Assembly (NCBI RefSeq): GCF_033118175.1
Contig: NC_083714.1
Location: forward strand, 13,702,001 to 13,766,000
Direction: 5' to 3'
From: Dama dama
Taxonomy: Eukaryota; Chordata; Mammalia; Artiodactyla; Cervidae
DNA: 64,000 bases
The notes under the pieces were generated by a model. It ran no database searches, was not told the DNA's origin, and saw nothing but the letters and a program-made list of their open reading frames with translations. The translations under genes were made by a program, and so were the position numbers. Below, piece by piece: positions 1 through 10,748 of the stretch (positions are counted from its first letter, which is position 1; every line of letters starts with the position of its first letter).

Positions 1-76
1 CCCAAATGCTGCAACTAAAACTTGGAGCAGCCAAATCAATAAACATCTTAAAAAATATATTATTTTTAAAAAGCAC
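1..76 (+). mobile_element. CHR-type SINE 3' end, cut by the window edge
   Basis: TGCAACTAAAACTTGGAGCA, then GCCAAATCAATAAA and an A/T tail, match the 3' end of the copy at 23806-23985. Confidence 0.65.
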
Positions 77-610
77 ATCACTTTGGCTCAAAGGATCAGT
101 GTAAATCAGTTCCAGGCAAAACCTGTGTAACGTCCACACCCTGACTCAAAATCCACAAGCAGGCATCCTCAATAGGAGGCAGGGGTTGACCTACTGCTGC
201 CACTCCTGGGGCTGGCTCTGCCAAGGGCACCGCTGTGCAGGCCAACTGGCAGCAGAAGGGCAGGGCAAGTGAAATCATTCTTTGATCTCATCTTTTGGGG
301 TGGATTTTCTCTTTCCCAACCACCCTGATTCCTCCAGCTGAGCAGGTTCTGCCAGCCTGAAAAAGAAAAGCCCCATAAACAAAGGCGCTGGAGACTTAAT
401 GTTCTCCACTGTCAAGAAATACCAGGACTTCCCAAAGAAAGCTTGGTCACACATATCACTGGAAGATGTAGGAAAGTAGAAAGGTAAGATATGGATTGGG
501 AGGCCTTAGAATTTCACTGTGAGGTGGGGCTGCTTGGTAGAGAAATCGTTAAGGGGAAGGCCCTTGGTTACACTGCAGGCAATCATCTTTGCCATCCTTC
601 CTGTTTTGCA
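77..610. other. No recognised features
   Basis: Apparently unique sequence without gene or clear repeat. Confidence 0.4.
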
Positions 611-618
611 AAGTGTTT

Positions 619-755
619 AGGACAGTGTTTTTTTAAGTGTATTTCCCTCACCACTTACATCAGAATCTACAGGGGGGAACTAGCTAAAAATGCAGATTCT
701 GAACCCCTGGAGTTCTGACTCATGAAGCTCAGCATTTTTAATGAGTTTTCAAGTA
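619..755 (+). mobile_element. MER5A-like remnant
   Basis: GACAGTGTTTTTTTAAGTGT followed by AAAAATGCAGATTCTGAACC is the MER5A order. Diverged and missing the right end. Confidence 0.4.
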
Positions 756-1162
756 GACTGTTATTCCATTATGTAATTTTTGAACAGTCAACACATTTAC
801 ATGGCACAAAACTTTAAAAATATAAAAAGTGTATAGAGTGGAAGTGTCTCTCCCATCCCTGTCAACAGCTGCCCAGTTCTGACCTTTCCCCACCCCTACC
901 TGCCATACAAAGCTAGGTTACCACTGATATTCATGTCTTAAGAATCCTTTCAGAGGTTCTTTATCAGATATTTTATCCGATATCAAGCAAAACAAATACG
1001 TGTCTTTCACTCGCCCTCAACAAAAGTTAACACTCTTCACATAGTGTTCTTCATCTTTAAAAATACATATAAACAACAAGGTCCTACACAGGGAACTATA
1101 TTCAATATCTTATGATAACTTATAATGGAAAAGAATCTGAAAAAGAATATATATATTCATAT

Positions 1163-1375
1163 TGTTGTTGTTTAGTCACTAAGTTGTGTCCAACTCTTTT
1201 GTGAGCCTATGGACTTTAGCCCTCCAGGCTCCTCTGTCCATGGGATTTCCCAGGCAAGAATACTGGAGTGGGTTGCTATTTCCTTCTCCAGGAGATCTTC
1301 CCAACTCAGGGATTGAACCCACATCTCCTGCTTGGCAGGCAGATTCTTTACCACTGGGCCACCAGGGAAGCCCCC
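1163..1375 (-). mobile_element. Bov-tA SINE, reverse, inside the L1 end
   Basis: The reverse SINE runs from GTTGTTGTTTAGTCACTAAG to GCCACCAGGGAAGCCCC. Confidence 0.9.
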
Positions 1376-1386
1376 TTATTAATATA

Positions 1387-1402
1387 CATACATATATATG
1401 TA

Positions 1403-1440
<38 letters not shown>
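1387..1440. repeat. TA/TG microsatellite
   Basis: Alternating TA and TG dinucleotides with an uninterrupted TA run, derived from the L1 3' end. Probably length-polymorphic. Confidence 0.9.
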
Positions 1441-1442
<2 letters not shown>

Positions 1443-1849
1443 TCACTTTGCTGTATACCAGAAACTAACACAGCATTGTAAATCAACCATACTTCAACAA
1501 TAAAATAAATACATACATAACTTAAAGATCTTTCCACATCTGACTTCCTTACCAGTTTTCACAACTGTATACTATTCCATTGTATGGATGGACAAGACTA
1601 TTTTGCCAGTCACTTTTTGAAGAACACTTGGGTTGTTTCCAATCCTTTGGAAACTAATACAATAAACAGATATATGGAATTACCTTGTACATCCATTATC
1701 TGCAGATGTAGGATACATTTCCAAAACCAGAGTTCCTTCTCTGGCGGATTCTGATGCACAGTGGAATTTAGGAACCACTGGCTTAAGGGTTGCTGATGTG
1801 ATAGGAATAATTTATCTTTGATTAAACCTTTATGTTAAAACCCATAAAA

Positions 1850-1990
1850 TGGCAAAGCTGGAGGGACTCTTAGACACCTTCTTCCTCATTTCGCAATTGA
1901 GGAAACTGACTCTCAGGGAATCAACATGCTTGAGGTTACACAGCATGTTGGTAGCAGAGCTGAAACAGGAATGCAGGTCTCGTCACTTAT
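1850..1990 (-). repeat. MIR-like remnant
   Basis: CATTTCGCAATTGAGGAAAC and GAGGTTACACAGCATGTTGG fit a reverse MIR. Confidence 0.5.
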
Positions 1991-2009
1991 AGGCCAGTGT
2001 TCTGCTTCG

Positions 2010-2240
2010 TTGTTGGTGTTCAGTCACTCAGTCATGTCTGACTCTTTGTGACCCGATGGACTGCAGCATGCCAGGCTTCCCTATCCTTCGCCATCTCCCG
2101 GAGCTTGCTCAGACTCATCCATTGAGTCGGTGATGCCATCCAACCATCTCATCCTCTGTCATCCCCTTCTCTTCCTGCCTTCAATCTTTCCCAGCATCAG
2201 GGTCTTTTCCAATGAGTTGGCTCTTCTCATCAGGTGGCCT
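2010..2240 (-). mobile_element. BovB/ART2-related fragment
   Basis: It opens like a reverse SINE (TTCAGTCACTCAGTCATGTC) but continues with GAGTCGGTGATGCCATCCAA and CAGCATCAGGGTCTTTTCCA, which is the longer BovB/ART2-associated sequence and not Bov-tA. Confidence 0.65.
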
Positions 2241-2670
2241 GTTAGTCAACAAGCAAATGTGGAATGCCCAGTGCAGTGTATGAAGGTCTCTAGCTGGAAC
2301 AGAGAGGAGACACAAGGGAAAAGATAATGCATCATAGCTGGTGTCTTGGAATGGCAGATTTTCCGATAATATCAGTACTAAACAGACAAAATGTCCTATA
2401 AAGTAGTGTGAGCCACAGACCTCTTTCCACAAAATGGAGAAAGGCCAATGGTTCTCTATGCACCTAATTAAGTCCAAATTCTGGAAAAAGGAAAAACTTT
2501 GAGTGTCCATGCAGTTTCTATAAGGGGCTTAAAGCAGTGACTTGATACTGAAGACCAAACTCCTGGAGAGATGATTTGGGGTTGGTAAATCTCCATGAAG
2601 GCGCCATTCTTATTCTGTAGATCCATTTTACAATGTATAGAAAGGCTCATCGAGGAAACAAAAGTCTTAT
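2241..2670. other. No recognised features
   Basis: No gene or repeat recognised. Confidence 0.4.
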
Positions 2671-2674
2671 AAAC

Positions 2675-2968
2675 TTTTTAAAAAATTATTTATTTCTTTT
2701 TGCTTGTGCTGGGTCTTTGTTGCTGTGTAGGCTTTCTCTAGGTACGACAATCAATCAGGGGCTGATCAGTCAGCCTGCTGAGCACAAGCTCTGGGTCACG
2801 TAGGCTTCAGCAGTTGCAGCTCCTGGGCTCTAGAGTACAGGTTCAATAGTTGAGGCACACAGGCTTAGTTGCCCCACTGCATGTGGGATCTTCCCAGATC
2901 AGGGATCAAACCCACGTCTCCTGCACTGGCAGGCAAATTCTCTACCACTGAGCCACGAGGGAAGTCCA
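2675..2968 (-). mobile_element. CHR-1-type SINE, reverse orientation
   Basis: The T-rich tail on the left is followed by CACGTAGGCTTCAGCAGTTG and AGGCACACAGGCTTAGTTGC, ending in CCACGAGGGAAGTCC. Confidence 0.8.
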
Positions 2969-3149
2969 ACCAAGGTCTTTTACAAGGAACAAGTGACCTC
3001 TCAAAGTCCTCCTACCCCAGAATCTCCTGCCCAACATTAGAGGTTTATATTTTTCAGTTATGGTCTCTATGAGACACTTGCTGTTTCTGTCTATTTGTAT
3101 TCATCATAGAGGTAAGGTGGGATGGGATGGTGTCAGTGCAAACCTTGTT

Positions 3150-3268
3150 GGGAATTCCCTGATGGTTCAGTGTTTAGGACACAGCACTTTCACAGCCGAA
3201 GGTTCCATCCCCGGTCAGGGAACTAAGATCCCATGAGATGTGTGGTTTGGCAAAAAAGAAAAAAAAGA
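3150..3268 (+). mobile_element. CHR-type SINE
   Basis: GGGAATTCCCTGATGGTTCAG, then CATCCCCGGTCAGGGAACTA and AAGATCCCATGAGATGTGTG, with an A-rich tail. Confidence 0.8.
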
Positions 3269-3349
3269 AAACCTTGTTAATCATAAAGCTTTACAGATTG
3301 TTTTGTAGCAACTTCAACCTCTTTCTATCTTAGCCAATTAAAGGGGACA

Positions 3350-3392
3350 TGTGTGTGTGTATGTGTGTGTGTGTGCACACGCGTGCGCGCAT
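3350..3392. repeat. GT microsatellite with GC end
   Basis: Two GT tracts split by AT, ending in CACACGCGTGCGCGC. The alternating purine-pyrimidine run could adopt Z-DNA. Confidence 0.85.
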
Positions 3393-4400
3393 TTAAAATC
3401 AGGCTAAATACCTTGTGGGGTCTTGCACAGAGTGGCAGGACAGTGTGTCTGTTGTCCTTAGGTCTAATTTCAACATTAGAGGAACAAGTATCCTAGCTGA
3501 AGAGCTCAGACAGGCATCAGGGAGCCTGGGATTTTGAACTGCAGGGGCTGTATGCACCAGCCAGAGAAGATGCATTCTTTATCCCATTATCAGCCACTCT
3601 CCAGTCCTAATTTCGATGAGAACAAGATGATTGTTAAGTGGAGTGCTCCTCACTCCACAGCTTAATGAACCATAGTCTAACAGCCTCCCTTTTATGTGGT
3701 CAGCAATCACTTGTGTCTCCTGAGAGAGGGGAGTCGGGGAGAGAGCCTGCAGGAAGTTGCAGGTAAAAGCAGCTGAAGAAAATTAAATTGTACGTTTTTC
3801 AGCTCTGAACCATCAATGACCTAAGAGAGAACCAAGAGAGCCCAGAGCTTGGAGACCTTCAGCCACCACTCCCAAGCAAGAGCGTCAGTGAGGAGGGTGT
3901 CAGTCTCACAGTGTTGAGCCAAGACCTGCTCAACTGTTGAAATCATTTGACAGCCTTCTCCCAGGTCCTATAGAGGCATTCTAGACCCTAGGCCTCTCTT
4001 AAAGTACAGTTCTTAGAACTTATCTATGAGAATATCTGGAAAGCTGTGAAAAAACGCTTCACCTCAGGGGCTGCTGGGTTAGTGAATGTGTGAAGATTTG
4101 CGGAAAGCCCTTTTGCCATACCTTGCCCTGTGCATCTCTTCCGTCTGACTGTTCCTAAGTTATATTCTTTTTATAATATACAGGTAATCTAGTTTAAAAA
4201 AGCTTCACCTCAGACCACTGAATCAGAATCTCTGGCAATAGGACCCAAGCATCTGCATTTTCCTCACATTTACTGGGTAAATCTGGGATACCATAAAAGA
4301 CAACAACTGTTGCCCTTACTATAAGAAGGCTTTGTGAAGGGGTTCCTACTCCTTCTGCTCAAACAGGTTTCATTGTCATATTCATGTATAGATACCATGA
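3393..4400. other. No recognised gene; possible MER5 remnant
   Basis: Apparently unique, except for a MER5-like piece at about 4200-4265 (GACCACTGAATCAGAATCTC). Confidence 0.4.
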
Positions 4401-4549
4401 TAATGGCAGAACTTGTTAACTGAGCATACTTTATGCCAACCTCTGTGCTAAGAGCTTTGGGTGTTACTATTGCATATATAGTCCTTGCAATTACCAAGTG
4501 AGGCAAGGGATATTATCTGCATCTCACAGATGAGAAGATTGAGACTTAA

Positions 4550-4889
4550 GACATGGAAGCAATCTAAATGTCCCTTGACACACGAATGGATAAAGAAAAG
4601 GTGGTACATATATACATTGGAATGCTACTTGGCTATAAAAAAGAATGAAATAATGCCATTTGCAGCAACATGGATGGACCTAGAGATTATCATGCTAATA
4701 AGTAAGTCAGAAAGAGAAATACTGTATGAAATCACTTATATGTGGCATCTAAAATATGACACAAATGAACTTATTTAGAAAACAGAAACAGACTCACAGA
4801 CCTATGGATCTATGGTTGCCAAGGGGGAAGGGTGGGTGTGGGAGGGATGGATTGCAAGTTTGGGATTAGCAGATGCAAGTTATTATATG

Positions 4890-4929
<40 letters not shown>

Positions 4930-5048
4930 TACATATGTATATATAAATCACTTTACTATACACCAGACACTAACACAACATTGTAAATCAGCATTACTTC
5001 AATAAAATAAATTTAATAAAATAATATCATTTTTAAAATCTTCAAAAA
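4550..5048 (+). mobile_element. Ruminant LINE-1, ORF2 tail and 3'UTR
   Basis: The L1 ORF2 C-terminal frame (GAATGCTACTTGGCTATAAA, GCAACATGGATGGACCTAGA) is followed by the 3'UTR and TTGTAAATCAGCATTACTTC. Strongly 5'-truncated and not functional. Confidence 0.8.
4885..4946. repeat. TA/CA microsatellite
   Basis: An uninterrupted TA run with CA and TATG edges inside the L1 3'UTR, homologous in position to that at 1387-1440. Confidence 0.9.
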
Positions 5049-5266
5049 GGGCTTCCCTGGTGGCTGAGAGGGTAAAGTGTCTGCCTGCAATGTGGGAAAC
5101 CCAGGTTCAGTCCCTGGGTTGGGAAGATTCCCTGGAGAAGGAAATGACAACTCACTCTAGTATTCTTGCCTGGAGAATCCCATGGACAGAGCAGCCTGGT
5201 AGGCTAGAGTCCACGGGGTCACAAAGAGTCAGACATGACTGAGCGACTTCACTAAAAAACAAAAAC
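5049..5266 (+). mobile_element. Bov-tA SINE with 14-bp duplication
   Basis: Full SINE from GGGCTTCCCTGGTGGCTGAG. The perfect duplication AAAATCTTCAAAAA lies at 5035-5048 and 5267-5280, at the tail of the L1. Confidence 0.93.
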
Positions 5267-5439
5267 AAAATCTTCAAAAAAAAAAAAGAAGATAGAGGCT
5301 TGAAGGCATGAAGGAAAAACAGCTAGTAAGTAACAGAGCTGGGATTCAAACCAAAGTCTACCCATCTCCAAAGGCCATGATCTGAGTCTTTACTACATCC
5401 TGTCTCAAACAATCATTCTAAAGTTGGTTCTAACAGTAC

Positions 5440-5641
5440 TCATGCCAAGTCACTTCAGTCATGTCCCACTCTTTGCGACCCTCTAGATTATAGCCCGCCA
5501 GGCTCCTTCTCTGTCCATGGGATTTGGGTGGCCATGCCCTCCTCCAGGAGATCTTCTCGACCCAGAGATCGAACCCATGTCTCTTATATCTCCTGCACCG
5601 GCAGATGGGTTCTTTACCACTCATGCCACCTGGGAAGCCCC
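5440..5641 (-). mobile_element. Bov-tA SINE, reverse orientation
   Basis: CAAGTCACTTCAGTCATGTC to CCACCTGGGAAGCCCC. The interval between CCATGG and GAGATCTTC is shortened. Confidence 0.88.
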
Positions 5642-5961
5642 TTCTAATAATACTTAGCAGCTCTTAAAAGATGTCACAAAATGATCAGATGAGGAATCGT
5701 CAGTACAATGCAGGAAGACAGACTCTCTGTAACATCTTTTTGTCAACAGATCTTTTTTTTCCAAATCTTCTTTCTCTGTCCTCATGTACTATCTTTGGTA
5801 CTCACTCCTACTTCCTGAAGGTAAACCAGACTCATTCGCTTAACTGACTTTTCAGTATTCTGGAGACTTGATATTTGTTTGGGTTGATGCTCTGTTACAA
5901 AAGTGAGTGAATTCAGAGCCTGCTTTCCACATAACAGAAGCTTTATGTATACTCTGAACAA

Positions 5962-6078
5962 GCAACCCACTCCAGTATTCTTGCCTGGAGAATTCCATGG
6001 ACAGAGGAGCCTGGTGGGCTGCAGTCCATGGGGTCACAAACAGTCGGACACGACTGAGTGACTAACACTTTCATTTCA
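5962..6078 (+). mobile_element. Bov-A monomer fragment
   Basis: AGCAACCCACTCCAGTATTC to ACACGACTGAGTGACTAACA. Confidence 0.85.
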
Positions 6079-6810
6079 CTGAATGCTTGGTGTCCAACTG
6101 TCAAGCTGGCTGACTCAATGTTTACTTTAGCTAAGTTCTCTAATTATCACTTTTACAAAGTCAGTGCTGAATATCTGGTTGTGTATTTATGTTGATTCCC
6201 AGGAAAAAGTGTGATGAGATAAATCATTACTATTTTAAACATAGAGTGTCATTATTTTACAGTTTAACCAATTACTTCATAATGCATTGCTTTTTGAAAA
6301 CATCAACCACCACAGTCCACTAGCATGCCAGCCTTCTAGGGGCTGCAACAGACCTGCTTTTAGAAACTGGCCTATCTGAAAATGAGGACAAGTTCAATGT
6401 GGGATCTTTGACAGGTTCTTTCCTCCTCTCTGCATCTCAACTGAAATAGCGGAACCTTGGATTAGATGACATAAAGGTCCTACTATCTCAAACCATTTAG
6501 AACAAAATACCCAAAATAGCCAATCTTCCAGAAGAACCTTCACAGTAGTACTCTTATTAGTTAGCTAGAGGCTCAACTGCTCTAATAAGGGACTCCAAAA
6601 TAATGCATTTTCAATGAGTCAGAAGTGTTGTTTTTTTTTTTCACTCAGTTAATAATCCAAGGAGGTGGTCCAGGGCTAACATAGAGGCTTGGAGATGTTA
6701 AACGCACAGGCTTCTTCTATTTTGTTGCTCCCCACCTTGTTAACATTCCAGGTCATAGGAACGGAGCACATGGCCAGTGAAAGGCATGCTCCATTCTTTT
6801 ATTCTTCCCA
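6079..6810. other. No recognised features
   Basis: No gene or clear repeat is seen; a T-run lies at 6630-6641. Confidence 0.4.
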
Positions 6811-6814
6811 TGTT

Positions 6815-7500
6815 ATTGAGATACGATTGCCATACAGCACAGTGTAAGTTTAAGGTGTACAGCATAATGATCTGACTTACATACATCATGCAATGATCAT
6901 CACATTTTCAGATTAGTGAGCCTCTATCATCTCAGATAGACACAACATTAAAGAAATAGAAAAAGTACACTTTTTCCTTGTGATGGGAACTCTTAGGATT
7001 TACTCTTTTAACCACTTTCATAGATAACACATGGCAGTGTTAATTATCTTTATCTTGGTGTACATTATATCACTAGTACTTATTTATCTTATAACTGGAA
7101 GTGTGTACCTTTTGATTACCTTCATCCTATTCCCCCATCCCCCACCCCCGCCCTACCTCTGGTAACTACAAATCTCATCTCTTTCTCTGTGAGTTTGTTT
7201 TTCTCTTGTTTTTTGAACTGTAATTGACCTACAACACTATGCTAGTTCCTGTTATACAACACAGTGGTTTGGTATATACACATTTCAAATCATCATCAAG
7301 ATAAGTCAAGTTACAATACGTGACCATACAGAGGTATTACATAGTTATTGACTATATTCCCCAAACTGTACATTTCATACCTGTGACTTATTTTGCAACT
7401 GGAAGTTTGTATTTCTTAATCTCCCTCACCTATGGAGAGGAATGGAATATATGCTTCTTTCTTTTAAGGGCACAACTCAGAAATTGCAAATATCCATTCC
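6815..7500 (-). mobile_element. Two old LINE-1 3' fragments, antisense
   Basis: Two successive antisense L1 3'UTR stretches: TTATTGAGATACGATTGCCA with GTACAGCATAATGATCTGAC, then GAACTGTAATTGACCTACAA with CCCCAAACTGTACATTTCAT. They look like separate insertions or a duplicated segment. Confidence 0.65.
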
Positions 7501-7779
7501 ACTTGAGTCCGGTTGACTAAGAACCACGTCACTCGGCCACATCTAGCTGCCTGGGATGTTGGAAAATGCGATCTTTACCTTGCCATCATATGCAGTTAAA
7601 GCTCCTATTACTATTGAAAAACCATGGGGATAGATATTGTGGGGAGTTGACAAGCAGCCTCTGGCAGAGTACTATATTATGAATGAGTAATCTTGCTTAT
7701 CTCTTTCTCCCAAAAGATTCCTTGTTTCACTGGCTTGCTATGCTACTCACTGGCTTTTACCAAGCAAAAGGAGTTCTTT

Positions 7780-8582
7780 TTGTTTTGTTTTTATTGAAGT
7801 ACAGTTGATTTACAATATTGTGCTAATTTCAGGTATACACCACAGTGATTCATTTATAGACATGCACACACATATATGCTTTTTCAGATTATTTTCCTTT
7901 ACAGCTTATTACAAAATATTGAGTATAGTTCCCTGTGTTATACAGTAGGTCCCTATTAGTTATCTACTTTATATATAGTAGTGTGTATATATTAATCCCA
8001 AGGTCCTAATTTATCACCCCCCCACCCTTCCTCTCCCATTTGGTAACCGTAAATTTGTTTTCTGTGTCTATGGGTCTGTTTCTGTTTTGTAAATAAGTTT
8101 ATTGGTATCATTTTTTTAAGATTCCACATATAAGCGATCACATGATATTTGTCTTTCTCTTTCTGACTTACTTAACATAATAACCTCTAAGTCTATCCAT
8201 GTTGTTGAAAATGACGTTATTTCATTCTTTTTTTATGGCTGAGTAATTCCATCTTCTTCATCCATTCATCTATTGATTAACATTTAGTTTGTTTCCATGT
8301 CTTGGCTATTGTACACAGTGCTGCAATGAACATTGGGGTGCATGTGTCTTTTTAAATTACTGTTTTCTCGGGGTATATCCCCAGGAGTGGGATGGCAGGA
8401 TCACAATATGGTAACTGTACTTTTACTTTTTTTTTTTTTTTTTTTAAGGAAACTCCATATTATTCTCCATAGTGATTGTACCAATTTACATTCCCACCAA
8501 CAGTCTCCAGCATTTGTTATTTCTAGACTTTTTCATGCTGGCCATTCTGACCAGTGTCAGATGATACTTCATAGTGGTTTTT
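7780..8582 (-). mobile_element. LINE-1 3' end and ORF2 tail, antisense
   Basis: From TTTTATTGAAGTACAGTTGA (3'UTR) through CATCCATTCATCTATTGATT and GGGGTATATCCCCAGGAGTG to CCACCAACAGTCTCCAGCAT, the L1 3' region is continuous for about 800 bases. Stops and a T-run break the ORF2 frame. Confidence 0.85.
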
Positions 8583-8895
8583 AATGATTAAGCCAGAAGG
8601 TTCTTGATGAAAGGGGTCAGACCAAGTCCTGTGGTCTGCTATGAAATGGCCTTAAGTCAGCCTCAAGTGGACTTTGGCTCCTAGAGGGATAGAATATCTG
8701 TTCTCTAAGCTGCTATCCTCTGTAAAGTCTGATTGAGCTGCTGGAGGGGGCCACCAACAACTTTGAATTAATTTCATCCTTCAGTTGAATTCAAACCATA
8801 GGCATTGTTTCTAGGGTATTAGTAGGAACTGGTTGCCATGTTCCTTTTTGGTCCATTTATTTGTATCAATATACATGTTATTTATTGGTATTGGA
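8583..8895. other. No recognised features
   Basis: Nothing recognised. Confidence 0.4.
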
Positions 8896-9105
8896 TATTA
8901 TAAAGAGCATGGGTTTTGGTATCAGATCAGTATGGCTTTGAGGAAATTGTACCCACTCTGAGCTTTAGTTTCTTCATTTGTTAAACTGCAGTAAAGTCAT
9001 CTAATTCAAGGAATGGTTGTGAGAATTATGTGAGTCAGAAACTACGAAATTACCCAGAGTATTGTGCACATTAGGCACCTAATACACATTCTCTTTATTG
9101 ACACC
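8896..9105 (+). repeat. MIR SINE
   Basis: AGAGCATGGGTTTTGGTATC, TTAGTTTCTTCATTTGTTAA and GTTGTGAGAATTATGTGAG in MIR order. Confidence 0.7.
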
Positions 9106-9539
9106 AACAATTAACATGAATGATTCACTTGTTAATTCCCTACTGTGTACGTGCCAGGCAGTTAGCTAGCTTCCACATATATAGCTGGTTCACATGTACA
9201 TGTTTTAGTATCTGGGAACCACGGAAAATTTCTTTACAATTAGTTGCTTCATTCGGTCCTTGTGAATGAATGTGGGTTGCTGCTGTCACTTAATAGAAAC
9301 CTTGTATATCTGGCAAAGGGCTTAGACGGAGGGAGGGTGTCAGGAGAGAGTGACTCAATGGCCCTAACTTGGTGCTGGTTTCCATTTCCTTCTGTCTTCA
9401 ATAAAACTTAATTTAATGAGTTTTCCCTGCTCTTTTGATACTTTACCTGCCAACTCTGTCTAAGAACATTTGGTATCTCAGAATTAAATCTTGAAAGTCC
9501 TTAACATTCTCGCTTTCTGAATCATGCTACCTTTGAGAC

Positions 9540-9772
9540 TTTGCTCGCTGGCTTCGCTTCAGTCGTGTCCAACTCTTTGCGACCCCATGGACTGTAGCCT
9601 GCCAGGCTCCTCTGTCCATGGAATTCTCCAGCAGGAATACTGAAGTGGGTTGCCATTTCCTCCTACAGGGGATCTTCACAACCCAGAGATAAAACCCTTG
9701 TCTCTTATGTCTCTTGCATTGGCAGGCAGGTTCTTTACCATGAGCACCACCTGGGAAGCCCGCCTGGGAGAA
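9540..9772 (-). mobile_element. Bov-tA SINE, reverse orientation
   Basis: Reverse copy with the duplication CTTTGAGAC at 9531-9539 and 9773-9781. Confidence 0.92.
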
Positions 9773-9782
9773 CTTTGAGACC

Positions 9783-9990
9783 AGTAGTAGCTTAAATGCC
9801 AGCCTGCCAGAGTAAATGTGTGTGACTTTGAGTGAGTCATTTCCATCTTCTGAAGCTCACTTTCCTCATTTATGAAATGAGTATATTAACAAAACCCACT
9901 TCATAGGTTAGTTGTGAAGATTGAATAAGACAATGCATGCAAATTGTTTAACATGGTATCTGGCTCATAGTAATCAATAAATGAATAAGT
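9783..9990 (+). repeat. MIR SINE
   Basis: GTGACTTTGAGTGAGTCATT, CATTTATGAAATGAGTATAT and TAGTTGTGAAGATTGAATAA in MIR order, directly after the Bov-tA. Confidence 0.7.
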
Positions 9991-10114
9991 GTTATTATTT
10001 TCATTCATGCATTAATTAATTCATTCAACTGGTGTTTATTAAGTGCTAGGAATGAGCTTGGCACTCATTCCAAAACCTTCCAATTTCACTGGGAAGCCAA
10101 GACAAGATATAATC

Positions 10115-10748
10115 TAAGAGAACCCTGACACACTGTTGGTGGGAATGTAAGTTGGAAAATAGTAGGGAGACTTTTCAAAAAATTAAAAATAGAACTACTA
10201 TACAATTAAGCAATTCTACTTCTGGTTATTTATCTGAAGAAAATAATAATTCAAAAAGATACATGCACCCCTATGTTCATTGTAGCATTATTTACAATAG
10301 CCAAATAAGGAAGCAACCTAAGTGCCCACTGACAGATGAATGGATAAAGAAAGATTATATATAATGTAATATTACTCAGCCATAAAAAGATGAAATCTTG
10401 CCATTTGGGACAACATGTATGGTCCTTGAAGGTATTATGCTAAGTGAAGTAAGTCAAACAGAGAAAGACAAATACGATATGATTTTACTCATATGTGGAC
10501 TATATTTTAAAAAATCATAAATGAGCAAACCAAACTAAACAAAAGCAAACACATAGATACAGAGACCAGCATAATGGTAACCAGTGGGAAAGGGGATGGG
10601 GAAGGGCAAAATGGGTAAAGAAGGTCAACTATATGGTGATGGATAGAAAGTAAGCACAATGTAGCGTATAGAGAAGTAGAAATAAAATGTTGTACAGATG
10701 AAACATATACAGTGTTATAAAACAGCATTACCTCAGTTTAAGAAAAAG
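10115..10748 (+). mobile_element. LINE-1 ORF2 tail and 3'UTR
   Basis: ACACTGTTGGTGGGAATGTA, TTTACAATAGCCAAATAAGG and AAGTAAGTCAAACAGAGAAA are the L1 ORF2 end and 3'UTR. The short frame at 10152-10364 is a relic of ORF2. Confidence 0.85.

Larger units (their letters stand above)
1072..1515 (+). mobile_element. Ruminant LINE-1 3' end
   Basis: ACAGGGAACTATATTCAATA, AATGGAAAAGAATCTGAAAA and, beyond the inserted SINE, AATCACTTTGCTGTATACCA and TTGTAAATCAACCATACTTC are the ruminant L1 3' end, with a terminal AATAAA tail. Confidence 0.75.
785..1690 (-). mobile_element. Old LINE-1 (L1M) split by younger insertions
   Basis: The left part (785-1065) and right part (about 1525-1690, with CTATTCCATTGTATGGATGG and GGTTGTTTCCAATCCTTTGG) form one antisense L1 3'UTR region. 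A ruminant L1 3' end and a Bov-tA occupy the middle. Confidence 0.55.
4410..5365 (-). repeat. MIR SINE split by an L1 and a Bov-tA
   Basis: The first part (4410-4548) has TGTGCTAAGAGCTTTGGGTG and CACAGATGAGAAGATTGAGA. The second part (5288-5365) has AAAACAGCTAGTAAGTAACA and GAGCTGGGATTCAAACC. Joined, they give one reverse MIR; about 740 bases of younger insertions lie between. Confidence 0.75.

Noticed and set aside
4485..4778. 97-codon frame with a WIKKRWYIYTLECYLAIKKN motif
   Set aside because: It is the C-terminal relic of L1 ORF2 in a truncated element, not a host gene. The same applies to 10152-10364.
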